Source of the DNA: Beijerinckiaceae bacterium
GTDB taxonomy: Bacteria > Pseudomonadota > Alphaproteobacteria > Rhizobiales > Beijerinckiaceae
Length of the DNA stretch: 64,000 bases
Reading direction: 5' to 3'
Assembly: GCA_947452455.1 (NCBI GenBank)
Contig: CANGBX010000001.1
Span: 587,232-651,231, forward strand
Positions 26,787 through 36,282 of this stretch are shown piece after piece. Both the position numbers and the translations under genes were made by a program. The first letter of the stretch is position 1. Every line of letters starts with the position of its first letter. The notes under the pieces were generated by a model. The model made no database searches and was not told where the DNA came from. It was given only the letters and a program-made list of their open reading frames with translations.

Positions 26787-26814
26787 GCGTAGGCCGCAGC
26801 GGGGGCAGTGTCAA
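26787..26814 (-). promoter_or_regulatory. Possible sigma-70-type promoter of hspQ
   Basis: On the minus strand TTGACA (26814 to 26809) is followed, after 16 bp, by CTACGC (26792 to 26787), about 24 bp before the hspQ start. The -35 is perfect; the -10 is poor. No RpoH-type CCCCAT element is obvious at the right distance. Confidence 0.35.
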
Positions 26815-26887
26815 ATCGGATAGGGTCTTGACCCCTCCAGCGGGCAGGATCACTCTGTTGATAGAGATTTTTTGAAAGATTGCCCCC

Positions 26888-27124
26888 ATGGTTGCCCGAA
26901 AGATCGAACTGACTGAGACGCAGGCCGAGCGTTTGGACGCACTGGCCCGCAAGTTGGATATGTCCAGTGATACTTTGGCTGCGACTGCCATCGAGGCGAT
27001 GCTCGACCTCGGGGTCTGGCAGGCTGCTGAAATTGAGGCTGGGCTTAAAGACGCAGATGCAGGCGAGTTCGCAGAGCCCGCTGAAATTGAAGCGATCCTC
27101 AAGAAATACGCATCACATTCGTGA
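26888..27124 (+). CDS. Ribbon-helix-helix antitoxin (ParD/RelB-like)
   Basis: This 78-residue protein has an N-terminal RHH motif (RKIELTETQAERLDALARKLDMSSDTLAATAIEAML) followed by an acidic C-terminal toxin-binding tail (AGEFAEPAEIEAILKKYA). It directly precedes and overlaps by GTGA the toxin gene at 27121. It should bind the toxin and repress the operon. Homology to ParD versus RelB-type antitoxins cannot be settled by eye. Confidence 0.85.
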   Translation: MVARKIELTETQAERLDALARKLDMSSDTLAATAIEAMLDLGVWQAAEIEAGLKDADAGEFAEPAEIEAILKKYASHS

Positions 27125-27408
27125 TCCGTCTTCGCTGGACGAGGCGCGCAAGCGTCCATCTTGACGATATCGGTCGTCACATTGCCGAAAATAACCCCGC
27201 AGCTGCCGGTCGCGTTGTCAAAAGAATAATTGATTTAGTCAGTAACCTCTCTGAGCAACCGAAGATGGGCCGATCAGGTCGTGTCAAGGGGACGAGAGAG
27301 CTCATCGTCCCAGAATTTCCCTACATTATCGCTTATCGTGAGCATGCGCAGGAGGTTCAGATCCTCGCTGTGTTCCACGCGTTGCGGCGTTGGCCGACCA
27401 AATTATAA
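27121..27408 (+). CDS. RelE/ParE-family toxin
   Basis: This 95-residue protein has the ParE/RelE fold: [35 protein letters not shown], then [26 protein letters not shown] and [14 protein letters not shown], the typical C-terminal strand with HALRRWP. The GTG start overlaps the antitoxin stop. It either blocks gyrase (ParE) or cleaves mRNA (RelE); the [16 protein letters not shown] core is most like ParE. It converges on the malyl-CoA lyase-type gene with a 6-bp overlap. Confidence 0.9.
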   Translation: MIRLRWTRRASVHLDDIGRHIAENNPAAAGRVVKRIIDLVSNLSEQPKMGRSGRVKGTRELIVPEFPYIIAYREHAQEVQILAVFHALRRWPTKL

Positions 27409-28449
27409 CCCCGCCTTGGCGGCAAAATCCTTGTCGGTTGCGGCCACCTGACGTGCGAGATCGACGATGACTTTGGCCTGTTTCCAGGTCGCATCATCCT
27501 GCATCTTGCCATCGATCATCACAGCGCCCGTGCCATTGGGCATGGCTTCGAGAATCCTCAAAGCAAAAGCAACTTCTTCCGGATCCGGCGAAAACACACG
27601 TTTGGCAATGGCGATCTGGCTCGGATGCAATGTCCATGCGCCAGCGCAGCCCATCAGAAAGGCATTGCGGAATTGCGCTTCGCAGGCAGCCGTATCCGAG
27701 AAATCACCAAACGGTCCATAGAAAGGCTTGATGCCGGCAGCCGCACAAGCATCGACCATTTTGGCGACTGTGTAATGCCATAGATCCTGCTGGAAGCTTG
27801 TACGTGGTGCATCTCCTTGCGCATCAGCGAGCACTTTATATTCAGGATGCCCGCCACCCACGCGCGTGGTTTTCATGGCGCGCGAGGCTGCGAGATCAGC
27901 AGGCCCCAGACTCATGCCATGCATGCGCGGTGATGCAGTGGCAATCTCTTCGACATTCTTCACGCCTTCGGCAGTTTCGAGAATGGCGTGGATGAGAATG
28001 GGCTTTTGCACGCTGTGGCGCGCTTCTAACTGGGCGAGCAATTGGTCGAGATAGTGAATGTCCCATGGGCCTTCGACTTTGGGCAGCATGATCACATCGA
28101 GCTTATGGCCGACGCTACCGACAATCTGCGTGATGTCATCAAGCACCCAAGGAGAGTTCAGCGCATTGATGCGCGTCCACACACCCGCCGTACCAAAGTC
28201 AGTCGCTTTCAGCATTTCGATGAAACCAGAGCGTGCTGCTTCTTTTGCTTCCACTGGCACAGCATCTTCGAGATTGCCGAGAACAACGTCGACCTCTTTG
28301 GCGAGGTCGCCTGCACGTGCGCGTAATTTTTCGATATGGGGCGGCACGAAATGAATCATGCGCTCAAGCCGCACGGGAAGCTCGCGATAGGGCGCGGGCG
28401 CACCAGCGGCGAGGGGTTCGAAAAATTTGCGCGGCGTCTTGCTGACCAT
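27403..28449 (-). CDS. HpcH/HpaI aldolase family: malyl-CoA / beta-methylmalyl-CoA lyase-like
   Basis: This 348-residue TIM-barrel CoA-ester lyase has [19 protein letters not shown] (metal-ligand Glu and Asp region), [10 protein letters not shown] and [18 protein letters not shown], matching the citrate lyase beta/malyl-CoA lyase family. It has the C-terminal lid segment found in Mcl1. Such enzymes split L-malyl-CoA into acetyl-CoA and glyoxylate in the ethylmalonyl-CoA pathway or serine cycle. That would fit a photoheterotroph, but the partner genes are outside the window. The ATG at 28449 gives [10 protein letters not shown]. Confidence 0.87.
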   Translation of the reverse strand: MVSKTPRKFFEPLAAGAPAPYRELPVRLERMIHFVPPHIEKLRARAGDLAKEVDVVLGNLEDAVPVEAKEAARSGFIEMLKATDFGTAGVWTRINALNSPWVLDDITQIVGSVGHKLDVIMLPKVEGPWDIHYLDQLLAQLEARHSVQKPILIHAILETAEGVKNVEEIATASPRMHGMSLGPADLAASRAMKTTRVGGGHPEYKVLADAQGDAPRTSFQQDLWHYTVAKMVDACAAAGIKPFYGPFGDFSDTAACEAQFRNAFLMGCAGAWTLHPSQIAIAKRVFSPDPEEVAFALRILEAMPNGTGAVMIDGKMQDDATWKQAKVIVDLARQVAATDKDFAAKAGL

Positions 28450-28559
28450 CGTAGAGCTCCGGTTTCGCAGTGCAGCATGGCCGAGATCAGGCTGCGCGTC
28501 TATTTCGTCTTTTTGTGGGGTCGCTTGCGCCAAGGGCTTTGAGGCACCACCATGGCCTT

Positions 28560-30134
28560 ATGACCAGCCTGCCGATCCATTGGCCCCAGACGCTTGAATT
28601 GCTCACCCCCGACGAGATGGGCCGCGCGGATGCGGCGGCCATTGCGGGCGGTGTGCCGGGTTTTGCTTTGATGGAAAAGGCGGGCGAGGCGGTGGCGGAT
28701 GCCGCGGCACAGCTCATTTTGGCCCAGAGCCGCCATACGCCGCGCATCGGCGTGCTCTGCGGACCGGGGAATAATGGCGGCGATGGCTATGTGGCGGCGC
28801 GCTTTCTCGCCAAACGGGGTTTTGCCGTCACTTGCTTTGCTTGGGGTGATCGCGCGGCACTGAAAGGCGATGCAGCCGAAGCCGCGCGGGCTTGGACGGG
28901 GACAACGCAGAATCTGGCGGTCTTCGCCCCCAAAAGCTTCGATCTCGTTATTGATGCCTTGTTCGGCGCGGGTCTCACCCGTGCGCTGGATGGTGCGGCG
29001 GCAACGGCCGTGAACGCGCTCAATGCTTGGCGCAAGGAGAGTGGCGGGCGTGTGCTCGCCGTTGATGTGCCCTCGGGGCTAGACGGCGCAAGCGGGCAGG
29101 TGCGGGGCGTTGCTGTCGAGGCAGATGCGACCGTGACGTTTTTCCGGTTGAAGCCGGGGCATGTGTTGATGCCTGGCCGGCGCCTCTGTAGCGATTTGCA
29201 TCTCGCGCATATCGGCATTCCCGACCATGTGCTTGGGTCTCTCGCACCTGCAACATTTTTGAATGGTCCGGCGTTGTGGTCGGGCCTTCTCCCAAGCCTT
29301 GATTGTGAGGGGCATAAATATACCCGCGGCCATGTGTTGGTGGTCTCGGGGCCCGAATTTCATACGGGCGCGGCGCGGCTATGCGCGCGCGCTGCCGCAC
29401 GGGCTGGCGCTGGTCTGGTGACTATTGGCGGTGCGCCTGCCGCGTTGAAAGACCACGCTGCGCAAGTCACCGCGATCATGCTGGCCCCCATGTCGGGCGC
29501 GTCCGATTTTGTTCGCCTGCTCACGGATCAGCGCAAGAATACGCTGGTCATCGGGCCGGGCTTGGGGCTTGGGACCCAGGCGCGTGATCTGCTTGAAGTG
29601 GCTTTACAAGATGCGACCGCACGCGCTTTGGTGCTGGATGCGGATGCACTCACTTTGATGGCAGATGATCTGCCGCGTGCCTCTAAGCTGATCAAAGACC
29701 GGCTCGGGCCCGTCATCCTCACCCCGCATGAAGGCGAATTTTCAAGACTTGCAAAGCCTTTGGCACGCTCACTTGAATCACATTCACAAGCACCGGACTC
29801 AAAACTTGAACGCGCGCGCTGGCTCGCCAAGGCGACGGGCGCCGTGGTTTTGCTGAAAGGTCCCGACACGATTGTCGCGGCGCCCGATGGCCTTGCGTCC
29901 ATCTCTGCTGATCTGCCAGCGAGCCTCGCCACAGCAGGTTCGGGAGATGTCTTGGCGGGTGTGATTGCAGGATTACTGGCCCAAGGCATGCCGGCTTTCG
30001 AGGCGGCTTCTGCGTCCGTCTGGCTGCACGGGCAGGCCGCTTTGCAGGCCGCTTGGGAGGTCGGGCGCGGGCTCACAGCGGATGATCTGCCTGATGCCTT
30101 GGCGGAGATTTTGAATGGCTGGAAAGGCCCCTAG
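28560..30134 (+). CDS. nnr: Bifunctional NAD(P)H-hydrate epimerase / ADP-dependent NAD(P)H-hydrate dehydratase
   Basis: This 524-residue fusion repairs damaged NADHX and NADPHX. The N-terminal YjeF_N epimerase domain (residues about 10-220) has GVLCGPGNNGGDGYVAARFL and VDVPSGLDGASG. The C-terminal ribokinase-like dehydratase domain (about 230-515) has VIGPGLGLG, LTPHEGEFSRL and the anion-hole motif ATAGSGDVLAGVIAGLLAQG. The start is the ATG at 28560 (MTSLPIHWPQTLELL). It is divergent from the malyl-CoA lyase gene. Confidence 0.95.
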   Translation: MTSLPIHWPQTLELLTPDEMGRADAAAIAGGVPGFALMEKAGEAVADAAAQLILAQSRHTPRIGVLCGPGNNGGDGYVAARFLAKRGFAVTCFAWGDRAALKGDAAEAARAWTGTTQNLAVFAPKSFDLVIDALFGAGLTRALDGAAATAVNALNAWRKESGGRVLAVDVPSGLDGASGQVRGVAVEADATVTFFRLKPGHVLMPGRRLCSDLHLAHIGIPDHVLGSLAPATFLNGPALWSGLLPSLDCEGHKYTRGHVLVVSGPEFHTGAARLCARAAARAGAGLVTIGGAPAALKDHAAQVTAIMLAPMSGASDFVRLLTDQRKNTLVIGPGLGLGTQARDLLEVALQDATARALVLDADALTLMADDLPRASKLIKDRLGPVILTPHEGEFSRLAKPLARSLESHSQAPDSKLERARWLAKATGAVVLLKGPDTIVAAPDGLASISADLPASLATAGSGDVLAGVIAGLLAQGMPAFEAASASVWLHGQAALQAAWEVGRGLTADDLPDALAEILNGWKGP

Positions 30135-30356
30135 AAAGAAAGGAGGCCGCCGGTTTGCACCAGCGGCCCAAGTCTAGGGAGGAAACGCCCAAGGAGGGCG
30201 AGGTCGGCGAAAACGCCAGACCGTGAAAACAATATGGATTTTGCGGCGCACAAGAACCAGCAGAAAGTTCGCATGGCCGTTATGCGCCAAGTGCAGACCT
30301 TGGGGGTGCAGCTGGTCTCTTTTGGGGGCATCTCTGCCTAAATTGCAGGCCTCAGC

Positions 30357-31595
30357 CTAGGTCACTTTGAACCAGACGAGGGGCCCGTCACGGCCATCCA
30401 ATCCACCTGAGATGGCCCAGCTGCCCGGATTATCCGCCACAAAGGCGACCCGCATGGTGCGCCCTTCCGGCACGATGATCGTGTCACGCCAATAGGGGTC
30501 CCAGCCGTCATCGTAGAGATGAACATGGCGCATGACATGGCCATGGGGGTGGATGAGCTGGGGGCGTCCGGTCTTGTTGATGAAGCCCAAAACGATGGGC
30601 GTCCCCTTTTTCACCGACAGGAGCGGGGTCGGCCCAAAGCCATCGGCGGGGGTACCGTTGATAAGCCAGCCGCCTTTTGGCGCACGCCCCAAAGTCAGGT
30701 CGCGGCGCGTGGCCCGTTGCAAAGCGATTTTTTCTGGAAGAAGCGGGTTTGCTGGCAGGCCCGTAAAGGGTGCTCGCGCTTCCAGGGCTTCACCCATTGT
30801 GCGCAGCATAGCCAGCGTCGTCGGTTTGTCGGTGTCATTCCCCAGAACACGGACGTTGAGCGCTGTTGTTTGGCCCTCTGTGCGTGGCAGATCGAAGAAG
30901 AGATCATAACGTTGGGCCGGCGCGAGCGGCACGGTTTGCCGCTCCGGTTCAAACAGACCGCAAGGCTGGCCATCAATGGCCGCGACATAACTGCGCGCGC
31001 CATCCAAAGTCACCGACATCATTTGTTGTGTGGAGGCGCTGAACAGGCGCAAGCGCAGGCGCGTTCCGGGCCGCAGATCATGCTTGAGTGGCTGATCGCT
31101 GCCATTGATCAGCAGGCGTGGCGCGGTTTTTTCTTCTGATGTTTTGTCTTGCAGCAGACAGATGAGATCGAGATCGACGGCGGGATCTTTTCTCTCTTCG
31201 ACGATGAATGGGAAGATCACGCCATCGGCAATCTGTCGGCCGGAGTTTTCACGCCAATTGGCATGACAGAGAAAGCTTCCCGCATCGGGTGGCGTAAATA
31301 TAATTTCGGCAGTCTCGCCCGGTTCGATGGGTTTTTGCGTGAGTGGTGCTGCGCCATCCATATCATTGCGCAAGCGTACGCCTCGCCAATGCAAAGCTGT
31401 AGGCTCTCGCTTCTCATTTTTCACCCGCAGCCGGAACGGCTCTGCGCGTTTGGCTTTGAGCGGTGGCAAGATGAGTGGGCCATCATGCAGAACAAGATCA
31501 GCCGCTTCTTGCGCCTGCAAAGAGAGTGGCAACAGAGTGGCTGAAAGACTTCCGGTCAGGAGAGATCGTCTTGTGGGAGAGAGATATCTCACCAT
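30357..31595 (-). CDS. Multicopper oxidase-like exported protein with degenerate copper sites
   Basis: This 412-residue protein has a Tat-type signal (SPTRRSLLTGSLSATLL) and three cupredoxin domains. The copper motifs are eroded. The first His pair is HWRG instead of HWHG, the second is FLCHANW instead of a WYHSH-like motif, and the third is IHPHGHVMRH (near residue 349). The C-terminal HCHIxxH motif is replaced by GSWAISGGLDGRDG. The type 1 Cys is therefore missing, and few ligands for the trinuclear cluster remain. It may be a non-oxidase scaffold like FtsP/SufI, or bind a single metal. It overlaps the upstream LysR gene by 7 bp. Confidence 0.85.
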   Translation of the reverse strand: MVRYLSPTRRSLLTGSLSATLLPLSLQAQEAADLVLHDGPLILPPLKAKRAEPFRLRVKNEKREPTALHWRGVRLRNDMDGAAPLTQKPIEPGETAEIIFTPPDAGSFLCHANWRENSGRQIADGVIFPFIVEERKDPAVDLDLICLLQDKTSEEKTAPRLLINGSDQPLKHDLRPGTRLRLRLFSASTQQMMSVTLDGARSYVAAIDGQPCGLFEPERQTVPLAPAQRYDLFFDLPRTEGQTTALNVRVLGNDTDKPTTLAMLRTMGEALEARAPFTGLPANPLLPEKIALQRATRRDLTLGRAPKGGWLINGTPADGFGPTPLLSVKKGTPIVLGFINKTGRPQLIHPHGHVMRHVHLYDDGWDPYWRDTIIVPEGRTMRVAFVADNPGSWAISGGLDGRDGPLVWFKVT

Positions 31596-32491
31596 TTTTG
31601 TTTCCGCACATAGGCTCGCAGAAAATCGATGAAGAGGCGCGTCTTGAGCGGAAGATAGCGGGCATGCGGGTACAGAATATAGATCGGGCGGCGTGGCGCC
31701 CCATAGTCTGGAAAAAGCTCGATCAATTTGCCGCTCTCAATTTCATCTTGAATGAAATAGGTCGGTAGAAGCGTCACACCCACACCCGCCAGTGCAGAAG
31801 CGCGTAACGCAAAGACGCTATTGGTAAGGAGCGGGCCCGCCACTTTCACATTGACCGTGTCATCTGCGCCGGAAAAACGCCAGATGCTGTCGGGCGAGAT
31901 GGAACGATGGATGAGGCATGTATGCTGTTCGAGTTCTTGCGGATGTTTGGGCGTGCCATGCTCAGCGAGATAAGCGGGGCTTGCCAGAGCGGGCCAGCGC
32001 ACCTCACCCAGTTTGGTCGATATAATGCTCATATCTTCGATGGGGCGCATCCAGACCGCCAGATCATAGCCTTGGTCGATGAGTTCAAAGGGCGAGAAGC
32101 TCGTATCGGTCGTGATCAGCGACAGTTTGATTTCGGGATGTGCGAGAGAGAATTCGGCTGCCACAGGCGCCAGATGAATATTTGCGAAAGCCATCGAGGC
32201 CAGAATTTTCAATGTGCCGCGCGGTTCCTCTAACGAGCGGGCGAGCGATTGCTCGGCCTCGTCAAAAGCAGCCAGCGTTGATTGGCAGAAAGCGAGATAT
32301 TCCTGCCCGCTTTCAGTGATTGATAATTGGCGCGTTGTGCGATTGATGAGCCGCACACCCAAATGATCTTCAAGCTGCTTCAAATGGCTCGAAATCAGCG
32401 CGCGCGACGTGCCCAGATCCTGCGCCGCCTTCGACAGGCTGCCCGTCTGGGCAATGCGGACGAAACTCTCGATTGCTTTCAGCCGGTCCAT
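31589..32491 (-). CDS. LysR-family transcriptional regulator
   Basis: This 300-residue protein has an N-terminal winged HTH (MDRLKAIESFVRIAQTGSLS, then KAAQDLGTSRALISSHLKQL) and a periplasmic-binding-like effector domain. It most resembles the CrgA/AaeR-like group (LASMAFANIHLAPVAAEFSLAHPEIKL). Its last codons overlap the start of the multicopper oxidase-like gene, which it may co-express with or control. It is divergent from the TauD-type gene 148 bp away, the most usual arrangement for a LysR target. Confidence 0.92.
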   Translation of the reverse strand: MDRLKAIESFVRIAQTGSLSKAAQDLGTSRALISSHLKQLEDHLGVRLINRTTRQLSITESGQEYLAFCQSTLAAFDEAEQSLARSLEEPRGTLKILASMAFANIHLAPVAAEFSLAHPEIKLSLITTDTSFSPFELIDQGYDLAVWMRPIEDMSIISTKLGEVRWPALASPAYLAEHGTPKHPQELEQHTCLIHRSISPDSIWRFSGADDTVNVKVAGPLLTNSVFALRASALAGVGVTLLPTYFIQDEIESGKLIELFPDYGAPRRPIYILYPHARYLPLKTRLFIDFLRAYVRKQKW

Positions 32492-32639
32492 GGAACGCCT
32501 TTCCTGTCCCTCATCATGGGATGGGGGACGGGGGATTGTCAAAAAATACTGACCAATCATGTCAGCAGGAAGCGTCTATGCGACTCCCCAGCGCCTGTTA
32601 ACCTCTGCTTCCGAGGAAACGCCCAAGGAGAGGACATCA

Positions 32640-33488
32640 ATGTCCCTGTCACTGTTACCGCTTTCCCCCGCCTGCGGGGTGGAAGTCCGGGGTTTGGACC
32701 TGCGCCAGCCCTTGGATGCTGCAACAGTGAATGCGGTCCGGAAAGCCTTTGACGAGAATATCGTCTTGGTCTTTCGTGAGCAGGAACTGACTGAATCAGA
32801 TCAACTCCGGGCTGCCGAGATGTTCGGCAAGGTCGCCCTTCGCAAGAGACCGGTGAACGGTCCTGGGCCCGGAGGCGATTTTGATACCCCCTTCATGCTC
32901 GTCACCAACATTGTCGAGAACGGCAAATCGATCGGCGCCTTTGGCGACGGCGAAATGTGGTTCCACCATGACACGAGTTATTATCCCGAGCCCCATCGCG
33001 CGACGCTTCTTTATGCGATGAAGCTGACCAGCTGGGGCGGCGAGACCTGCTTCTCCAATATGTACAAAGCCTATGAGATGATCCCGCGCGCCTTGCGCGA
33101 CCGTCTGGAAGGCAAAAAAGTGCTGCAAATGCACGATTACAAGCGCCGCGAGCGGTTGGATCTCGACTCGGTCGATATTTCAAAAATCCGCCATCACGAG
33201 CAGCCGATTGTTGTGACCCATCCTGCGACCGGCAAGAAGGCGCTTTATGTGAGCCGCCTGATGACCGCACGCATCGAGGGTTTCTCGCGCGCAGACAGCG
33301 ATGCCATCCTCGAAGATCTGTTCGACATTTCTGAAGATCCCTCCATCGTCTACGAGCACAAGTGGGAGCTCGGCGACATGGTGATCTGGGACAATTGGTG
33401 CTCCATCCACGCGCGCAAGGATTTCCCGCGCGAGGAGCCGCGCCTGATGCGTCGCCTGACCATTGAAGGGCAGTCGATGCAGTTTTGA
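32640..33488 (+). CDS. TauD/TfdA-family Fe(II)/2-oxoglutarate dioxygenase
   Basis: This 282-residue protein has the HxD iron motif in WFHHDTSYYPEP (His109 and Asp111), a distal His near residue 257 (WCSIHARKDF) and the Arg-rich RLMRRLTIEG that binds 2-oxoglutarate. Family members hydroxylate taurine, aryloxyacetates, alkyl sulfates or similar; no substrate is evident here. GGAGAGG precedes the ATG. It is divergent from the LysR gene and followed by a strong terminator, so it is a single-gene unit. Confidence 0.9.
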   Translation: MSLSLLPLSPACGVEVRGLDLRQPLDAATVNAVRKAFDENIVLVFREQELTESDQLRAAEMFGKVALRKRPVNGPGPGGDFDTPFMLVTNIVENGKSIGAFGDGEMWFHHDTSYYPEPHRATLLYAMKLTSWGGETCFSNMYKAYEMIPRALRDRLEGKKVLQMHDYKRRERLDLDSVDISKIRHHEQPIVVTHPATGKKALYVSRLMTARIEGFSRADSDAILEDLFDISEDPSIVYEHKWELGDMVIWDNWCSIHARKDFPREEPRLMRRLTIEGQSMQF

Positions 33489-33536
33489 GTTCTGTGCTGA
33501 TGGATCAATCCCGGGATACATCGGGACCATCAGGAC

Positions 33537-33577
33537 AAGCGCCCGGGCCGTAGGGAGGCGGTCCGGGCGCTTTTTTA
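33537..33577 (+). terminator. Rho-independent terminator after the TauD-type gene
   Basis: A 14-bp stem (33537-33550 with 33559-33572, one G-U pair) and an 8-base loop are followed by TTTTTTA. It ends the dioxygenase transcript before the tRNA-Leu. Confidence 0.92.
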
Positions 33578-33690
33578 TTGGGGGGCGCTGATGCCGCACT
33601 TTTTTGTCGCATCTGCCCCGCTCCATTGGTATAGAGCCCCACCCGAAGCAGTGAGTGGCCGGGATCCGTCCCGAAGGGGAAGGTTTCCAA

Positions 33691-33775
33691 GCGGGCGTGG
33701 CGGAATTGGTAGACGCAGTGGATTTAGGTTCCACCGCCGAAAAGCGTGGGGGTTCGAGTCCCTCCGCCCGCACCA
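33691..33775 (+). tRNA. tRNA-Leu (anticodon TAG)
   Basis: This 85-nt class II tRNA has acceptor arms GCGGGCG and CGCCCGC, discriminator A and an encoded CCA. The anticodon stem GTGGA/TCCAC encloses the loop TTTAGGT, giving anticodon TAG. A long variable arm follows, and the T arm contains GGTTCGAGTCC. It reads CUN leucine codons. It lies 90 bp upstream of tig. Confidence 0.97.
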
Positions 33776-33865
33776 AAAACCAGGCTAACTCACGGATTTC
33801 GAACAGTTTCTCCATCGCGCGCGGGGTTCGCCCCGTTCGCCGCCGTTCTGAAGAAGGCAAAAACA

Positions 33866-35221
33866 ATGCAGGTGACTGAAACCCTGTCGCAGGGCCTGAA
33901 GCGCGAATATAAAGTGGTCTTCCCGGCCAAGGATCTCGCACAGCGCCTCGACGGCCAGCTGGCTGATATGAAGGACAAAGTCCGCATCAACGGCTTTCGT
34001 CCGGGCAAAGTGCCCGCCGCTCACCTGAAGCGCCTCTATGGCCGCTCGGTGATGGCCGATGTGCTCCAGAACGCCATTGGCGAAGCCAATCGCAAGATTA
34101 TCGAGGACAACAGCCTCAAGGTCGCGATGGAGCCCAAGATCGATTTCCCTGAAAATCAGGCGGAAGTTGAAGCAGCGCTCGAAGCCAAGGGCGATCTCGC
34201 GATTTCCGTGAAGATCGAAATCATTCCCGACTTTGATGTCGGTTCTTTCGCCGATGTCGAAATCACCCGTCCGAAGGCCGATGTGCCGGAAGAAGAAATT
34301 CAGCAGGCCATTGATCGCATGGCCTCGCAGAACCAAAGCTACACGCCGAAGGCGGAAGGTGCAGCTTCTGAAAAGTCTGACAAGCTCACCATCGATTTCG
34401 TCGGCAAGATTGGCGATGAAGTTTTTGAAGGTGGCACGGGCACTGACATTGATCTCGTTCTCGGCTCGGGCCAGTTCATCCCCGGTTTTGAAGATCAGCT
34501 GATGGGCGCCAAGGCTGGCGACCAGCGCACGGTCAATGTGAAATTCCCTGATGATTATGCATCTGCCAAGCTCGCTGGCCGCGATGCTTCTTTCGATGTG
34601 ACGGTGAAAGTCGTTGCAGCGCCGGGCGAAATGAAAATCGATGACGAATTTGCCAAGCAATTCGGTTTCGATGCGCTCGACAAGTTGAAGGACGCGATCA
34701 AGTCGAACATCGAACGCGATTTCATCCGCGCATCGCGCGACAAGGTGAAGCGCTCGCTGCTTGATGCGCTCGACAAGAAATATTCCTTCGAATTGCCGGA
34801 AGGTCTCGTCTCGCAGGAGTTCGATGGCATTTGGACGCAGGTCGAATCTGGCCAGAAGGCTGGCGGCAAGTCGTTTGAAGAAGAAGGCACAACGGAAGAA
34901 GCAGCGCGCGCCGATTACCGCCGCATTGCTGAACGCCGCGTGCGTCTGGGCCTCGTGCTGGCAGAAGTCGGCCGCGTTGCCGATGTGCAGATCACCGATG
35001 ATGAAATGACGCAGGCGCTGTTGGAGCGCGCGCGTCAGTTCCCGGGTCAGGAAAAGATGGTCTGGGATTATTATCGCAACAATCGCGACGCGCTGAATGA
35101 ATTGCGCGCCCCGCTTTATGAAGAGAAGGTCGTCGACCACATTGTCGGCCAAGCCAAGGTCACGGAAACAACCGTCACCAAGGAAGAGCTCTTCAAGGTC
35201 GAAGACGAAACCAAGTCCTGA
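33866..35221 (+). CDS. tig: Trigger factor, ribosome-associated peptidyl-prolyl isomerase and chaperone
   Basis: This 451-residue protein has the N-terminal ribosome-binding signature [17 protein letters not shown]. The FKBP-type PPIase domain spans about residues 160-245 ([36 protein letters not shown]), and a C-terminal helical arm follows. The ATG at 33866 gives [19 protein letters not shown]. It heads the conserved tig-clpP-clpX-lon block. Confidence 0.96.
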   Translation: MQVTETLSQGLKREYKVVFPAKDLAQRLDGQLADMKDKVRINGFRPGKVPAAHLKRLYGRSVMADVLQNAIGEANRKIIEDNSLKVAMEPKIDFPENQAEVEAALEAKGDLAISVKIEIIPDFDVGSFADVEITRPKADVPEEEIQQAIDRMASQNQSYTPKAEGAASEKSDKLTIDFVGKIGDEVFEGGTGTDIDLVLGSGQFIPGFEDQLMGAKAGDQRTVNVKFPDDYASAKLAGRDASFDVTVKVVAAPGEMKIDDEFAKQFGFDALDKLKDAIKSNIERDFIRASRDKVKRSLLDALDKKYSFELPEGLVSQEFDGIWTQVESGQKAGGKSFEEEGTTEEAARADYRRIAERRVRLGLVLAEVGRVADVQITDDEMTQALLERARQFPGQEKMVWDYYRNNRDALNELRAPLYEEKVVDHIVGQAKVTETTVTKEELFKVEDETKS

Positions 35222-35289
35222 AACTGACCCAAGGGCAGGGCCGCAGCCCGCGGCTTTCTGTCTCTTGTTCAGCATCTCGATCGAAAATT

Positions 35290-35322
35290 ACGCCGGCAGC
35301 CTTTGCGCAAGGCTGCCGGCGT
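35290..35322 (+). terminator. Strong hairpin between tig and clpP, terminator-like
   Basis: A perfect 14-bp inverted repeat (35290-35303 and 35309-35322, GCCGGCAGCC core) encloses a 5-base loop. There is no T tract after it (CATTATG follows), so it may be a weak or Rho-assisted terminator, or an mRNA-stabilising element, rather than a classic terminator. Confidence 0.6.
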
Positions 35323-35395
35323 CATTATGTTAGGCCCAATGCTAAGCCCATGTGCAGTGCCGGACCCGGCCCCAGACCGCTCGAGGACAGAACGG

Positions 35396-36025
35396 ATGCG
35401 TGATCCCGTCGAAACTTATGCTAACTATCTGATTCCACAGGTTATTGAGAATACGAGCCGGGGCGAGCGCGGCTTCGACATTTATTCTCGCCTGCTGCGT
35501 GAGCGAATCATCTTCCTGACGGGCCCGGTGGAAGACCACATGGCCTCGGTCATTATTGCCCAGTTGCTCTTCCTTGAGGCGGAAAACCCCAAGAAAGAAA
35601 TCGCCATGTACATCAACTCGCCCGGTGGCGTGGTGACGGCGGGTCTGGCCATTTACGACACGATGCAATTCATCAAGCCGAAAGTGTCGACGCTCTGCAT
35701 CGGGCAGGCTGCCTCCATGGGCTCGCTGCTGCTCTGCGCCGGTGAGGCGGGCATGCGTTTCTGCCTGCCCAACGCCCGCGTCATGGTTCACCAGCCCTCA
35801 GGCGGGTTCCAGGGCCAGGCCTCGGACATTCTCCGCCATGCGGAAGACATCATGAAGGTGAAGCGTCGCCTCAACGAGATCTATGTGAAGCACACGGGTC
35901 GTGACTATGACACGATCGAACGCACATTGGATCGCGATCACTTCATGGCTGCCTCAGAAGCCAAGGATTTCGGTCTGGTCGATCAGGTGCTCGAAAAGCG
36001 CCCTGAGGCGCCTGACGCCAAGTAA
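35396..36025 (+). CDS. clpP: ATP-dependent Clp protease proteolytic subunit
   Basis: This 209-residue serine protease has the triad in place: the nucleophile in [11 protein letters not shown], His in VMVHQPSGG, and the acidic residue in the [11 protein letters not shown] region. The ATG at 35396 ([19 protein letters not shown]) matches the processed-family N-terminus, and GAGGA lies about 10 bases upstream. In-frame extensions start inside the intergenic hairpin and are rejected. It partners with ClpX encoded 257 bp downstream. Confidence 0.95.
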   Translation: MRDPVETYANYLIPQVIENTSRGERGFDIYSRLLRERIIFLTGPVEDHMASVIIAQLLFLEAENPKKEIAMYINSPGGVVTAGLAIYDTMQFIKPKVSTLCIGQAASMGSLLLCAGEAGMRFCLPNARVMVHQPSGGFQGQASDILRHAEDIMKVKRRLNEIYVKHTGRDYDTIERTLDRDHFMAASEAKDFGLVDQVLEKRPEAPDAK

Positions 36026-36078
36026 AACTCGAACTCCCCTTGTTTTCAGTGGCTTGAGCTCTGACGGCGAGGGGTAGC

Positions 36079-36102
36079 AAGGCGGGAATCTGTTCCTGCC
36101 TT
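36079..36102 (+). terminator. Hairpin downstream of clpP, possible terminator without T tract
   Basis: Arms AAGGCGGGAA (36079-36088) and TTCCTGCCTT (36093-36102) form a 10-bp stem with one G-U pair around the loop TCTG. GATTGGGG follows, so there is no U-rich tail. The rest of the 257-bp clpP-clpX gap holds no open frame with family similarity. Confidence 0.45.
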
Positions 36103-36236
36103 GATTGGGGCCCGTTCGCATGGTTGCATCGGGGCTCAGAGTGACCCAGTTTTAGAAAACGGGCCTTCACCAAAATGGCACGTTTTCCCGGAGTGTCGTC
36201 TACGCTTTGTTAGGCTGACACCTCTAGGTTTTATCC

Positions 36237-36268
36237 TGACGAGGCCTGTGTTTTGGTCTGCCTCGTCA
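36237..36268 (+). promoter_or_regulatory. Inverted repeat in the clpX leader
   Basis: TGACGAGGC (36237-36245) pairs perfectly with GCCTCGTCA (36260-36268) across a 14-nt U/G-rich loop. It ends 3 bases before the clpX Shine-Dalgarno (ACGGAG). As RNA it would form a stable hairpin next to the ribosome-binding site. It could also be a protein-binding palindrome. Confidence 0.5.
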
Positions 36269-36282
36269 TAACGGAGATGATG

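Noticed and set aside
30135..30356. Possible short genes in the nnr to multicopper-oxidase-like gap
   Set aside because: A 66-codon minus frame and 35-42-codon plus frames exist, but none has a convincing Shine-Dalgarno or family motif. Only an imperfect hairpin near 30142-30165 is visible.
33785..35275. A 496-codon open frame on the minus strand opposite tig
   Set aside because: It covers tig exactly in antisense, has the Arg/Phe-rich composition of shadow frames in GC-rich DNA, and shows no domain. tig has clear homology.
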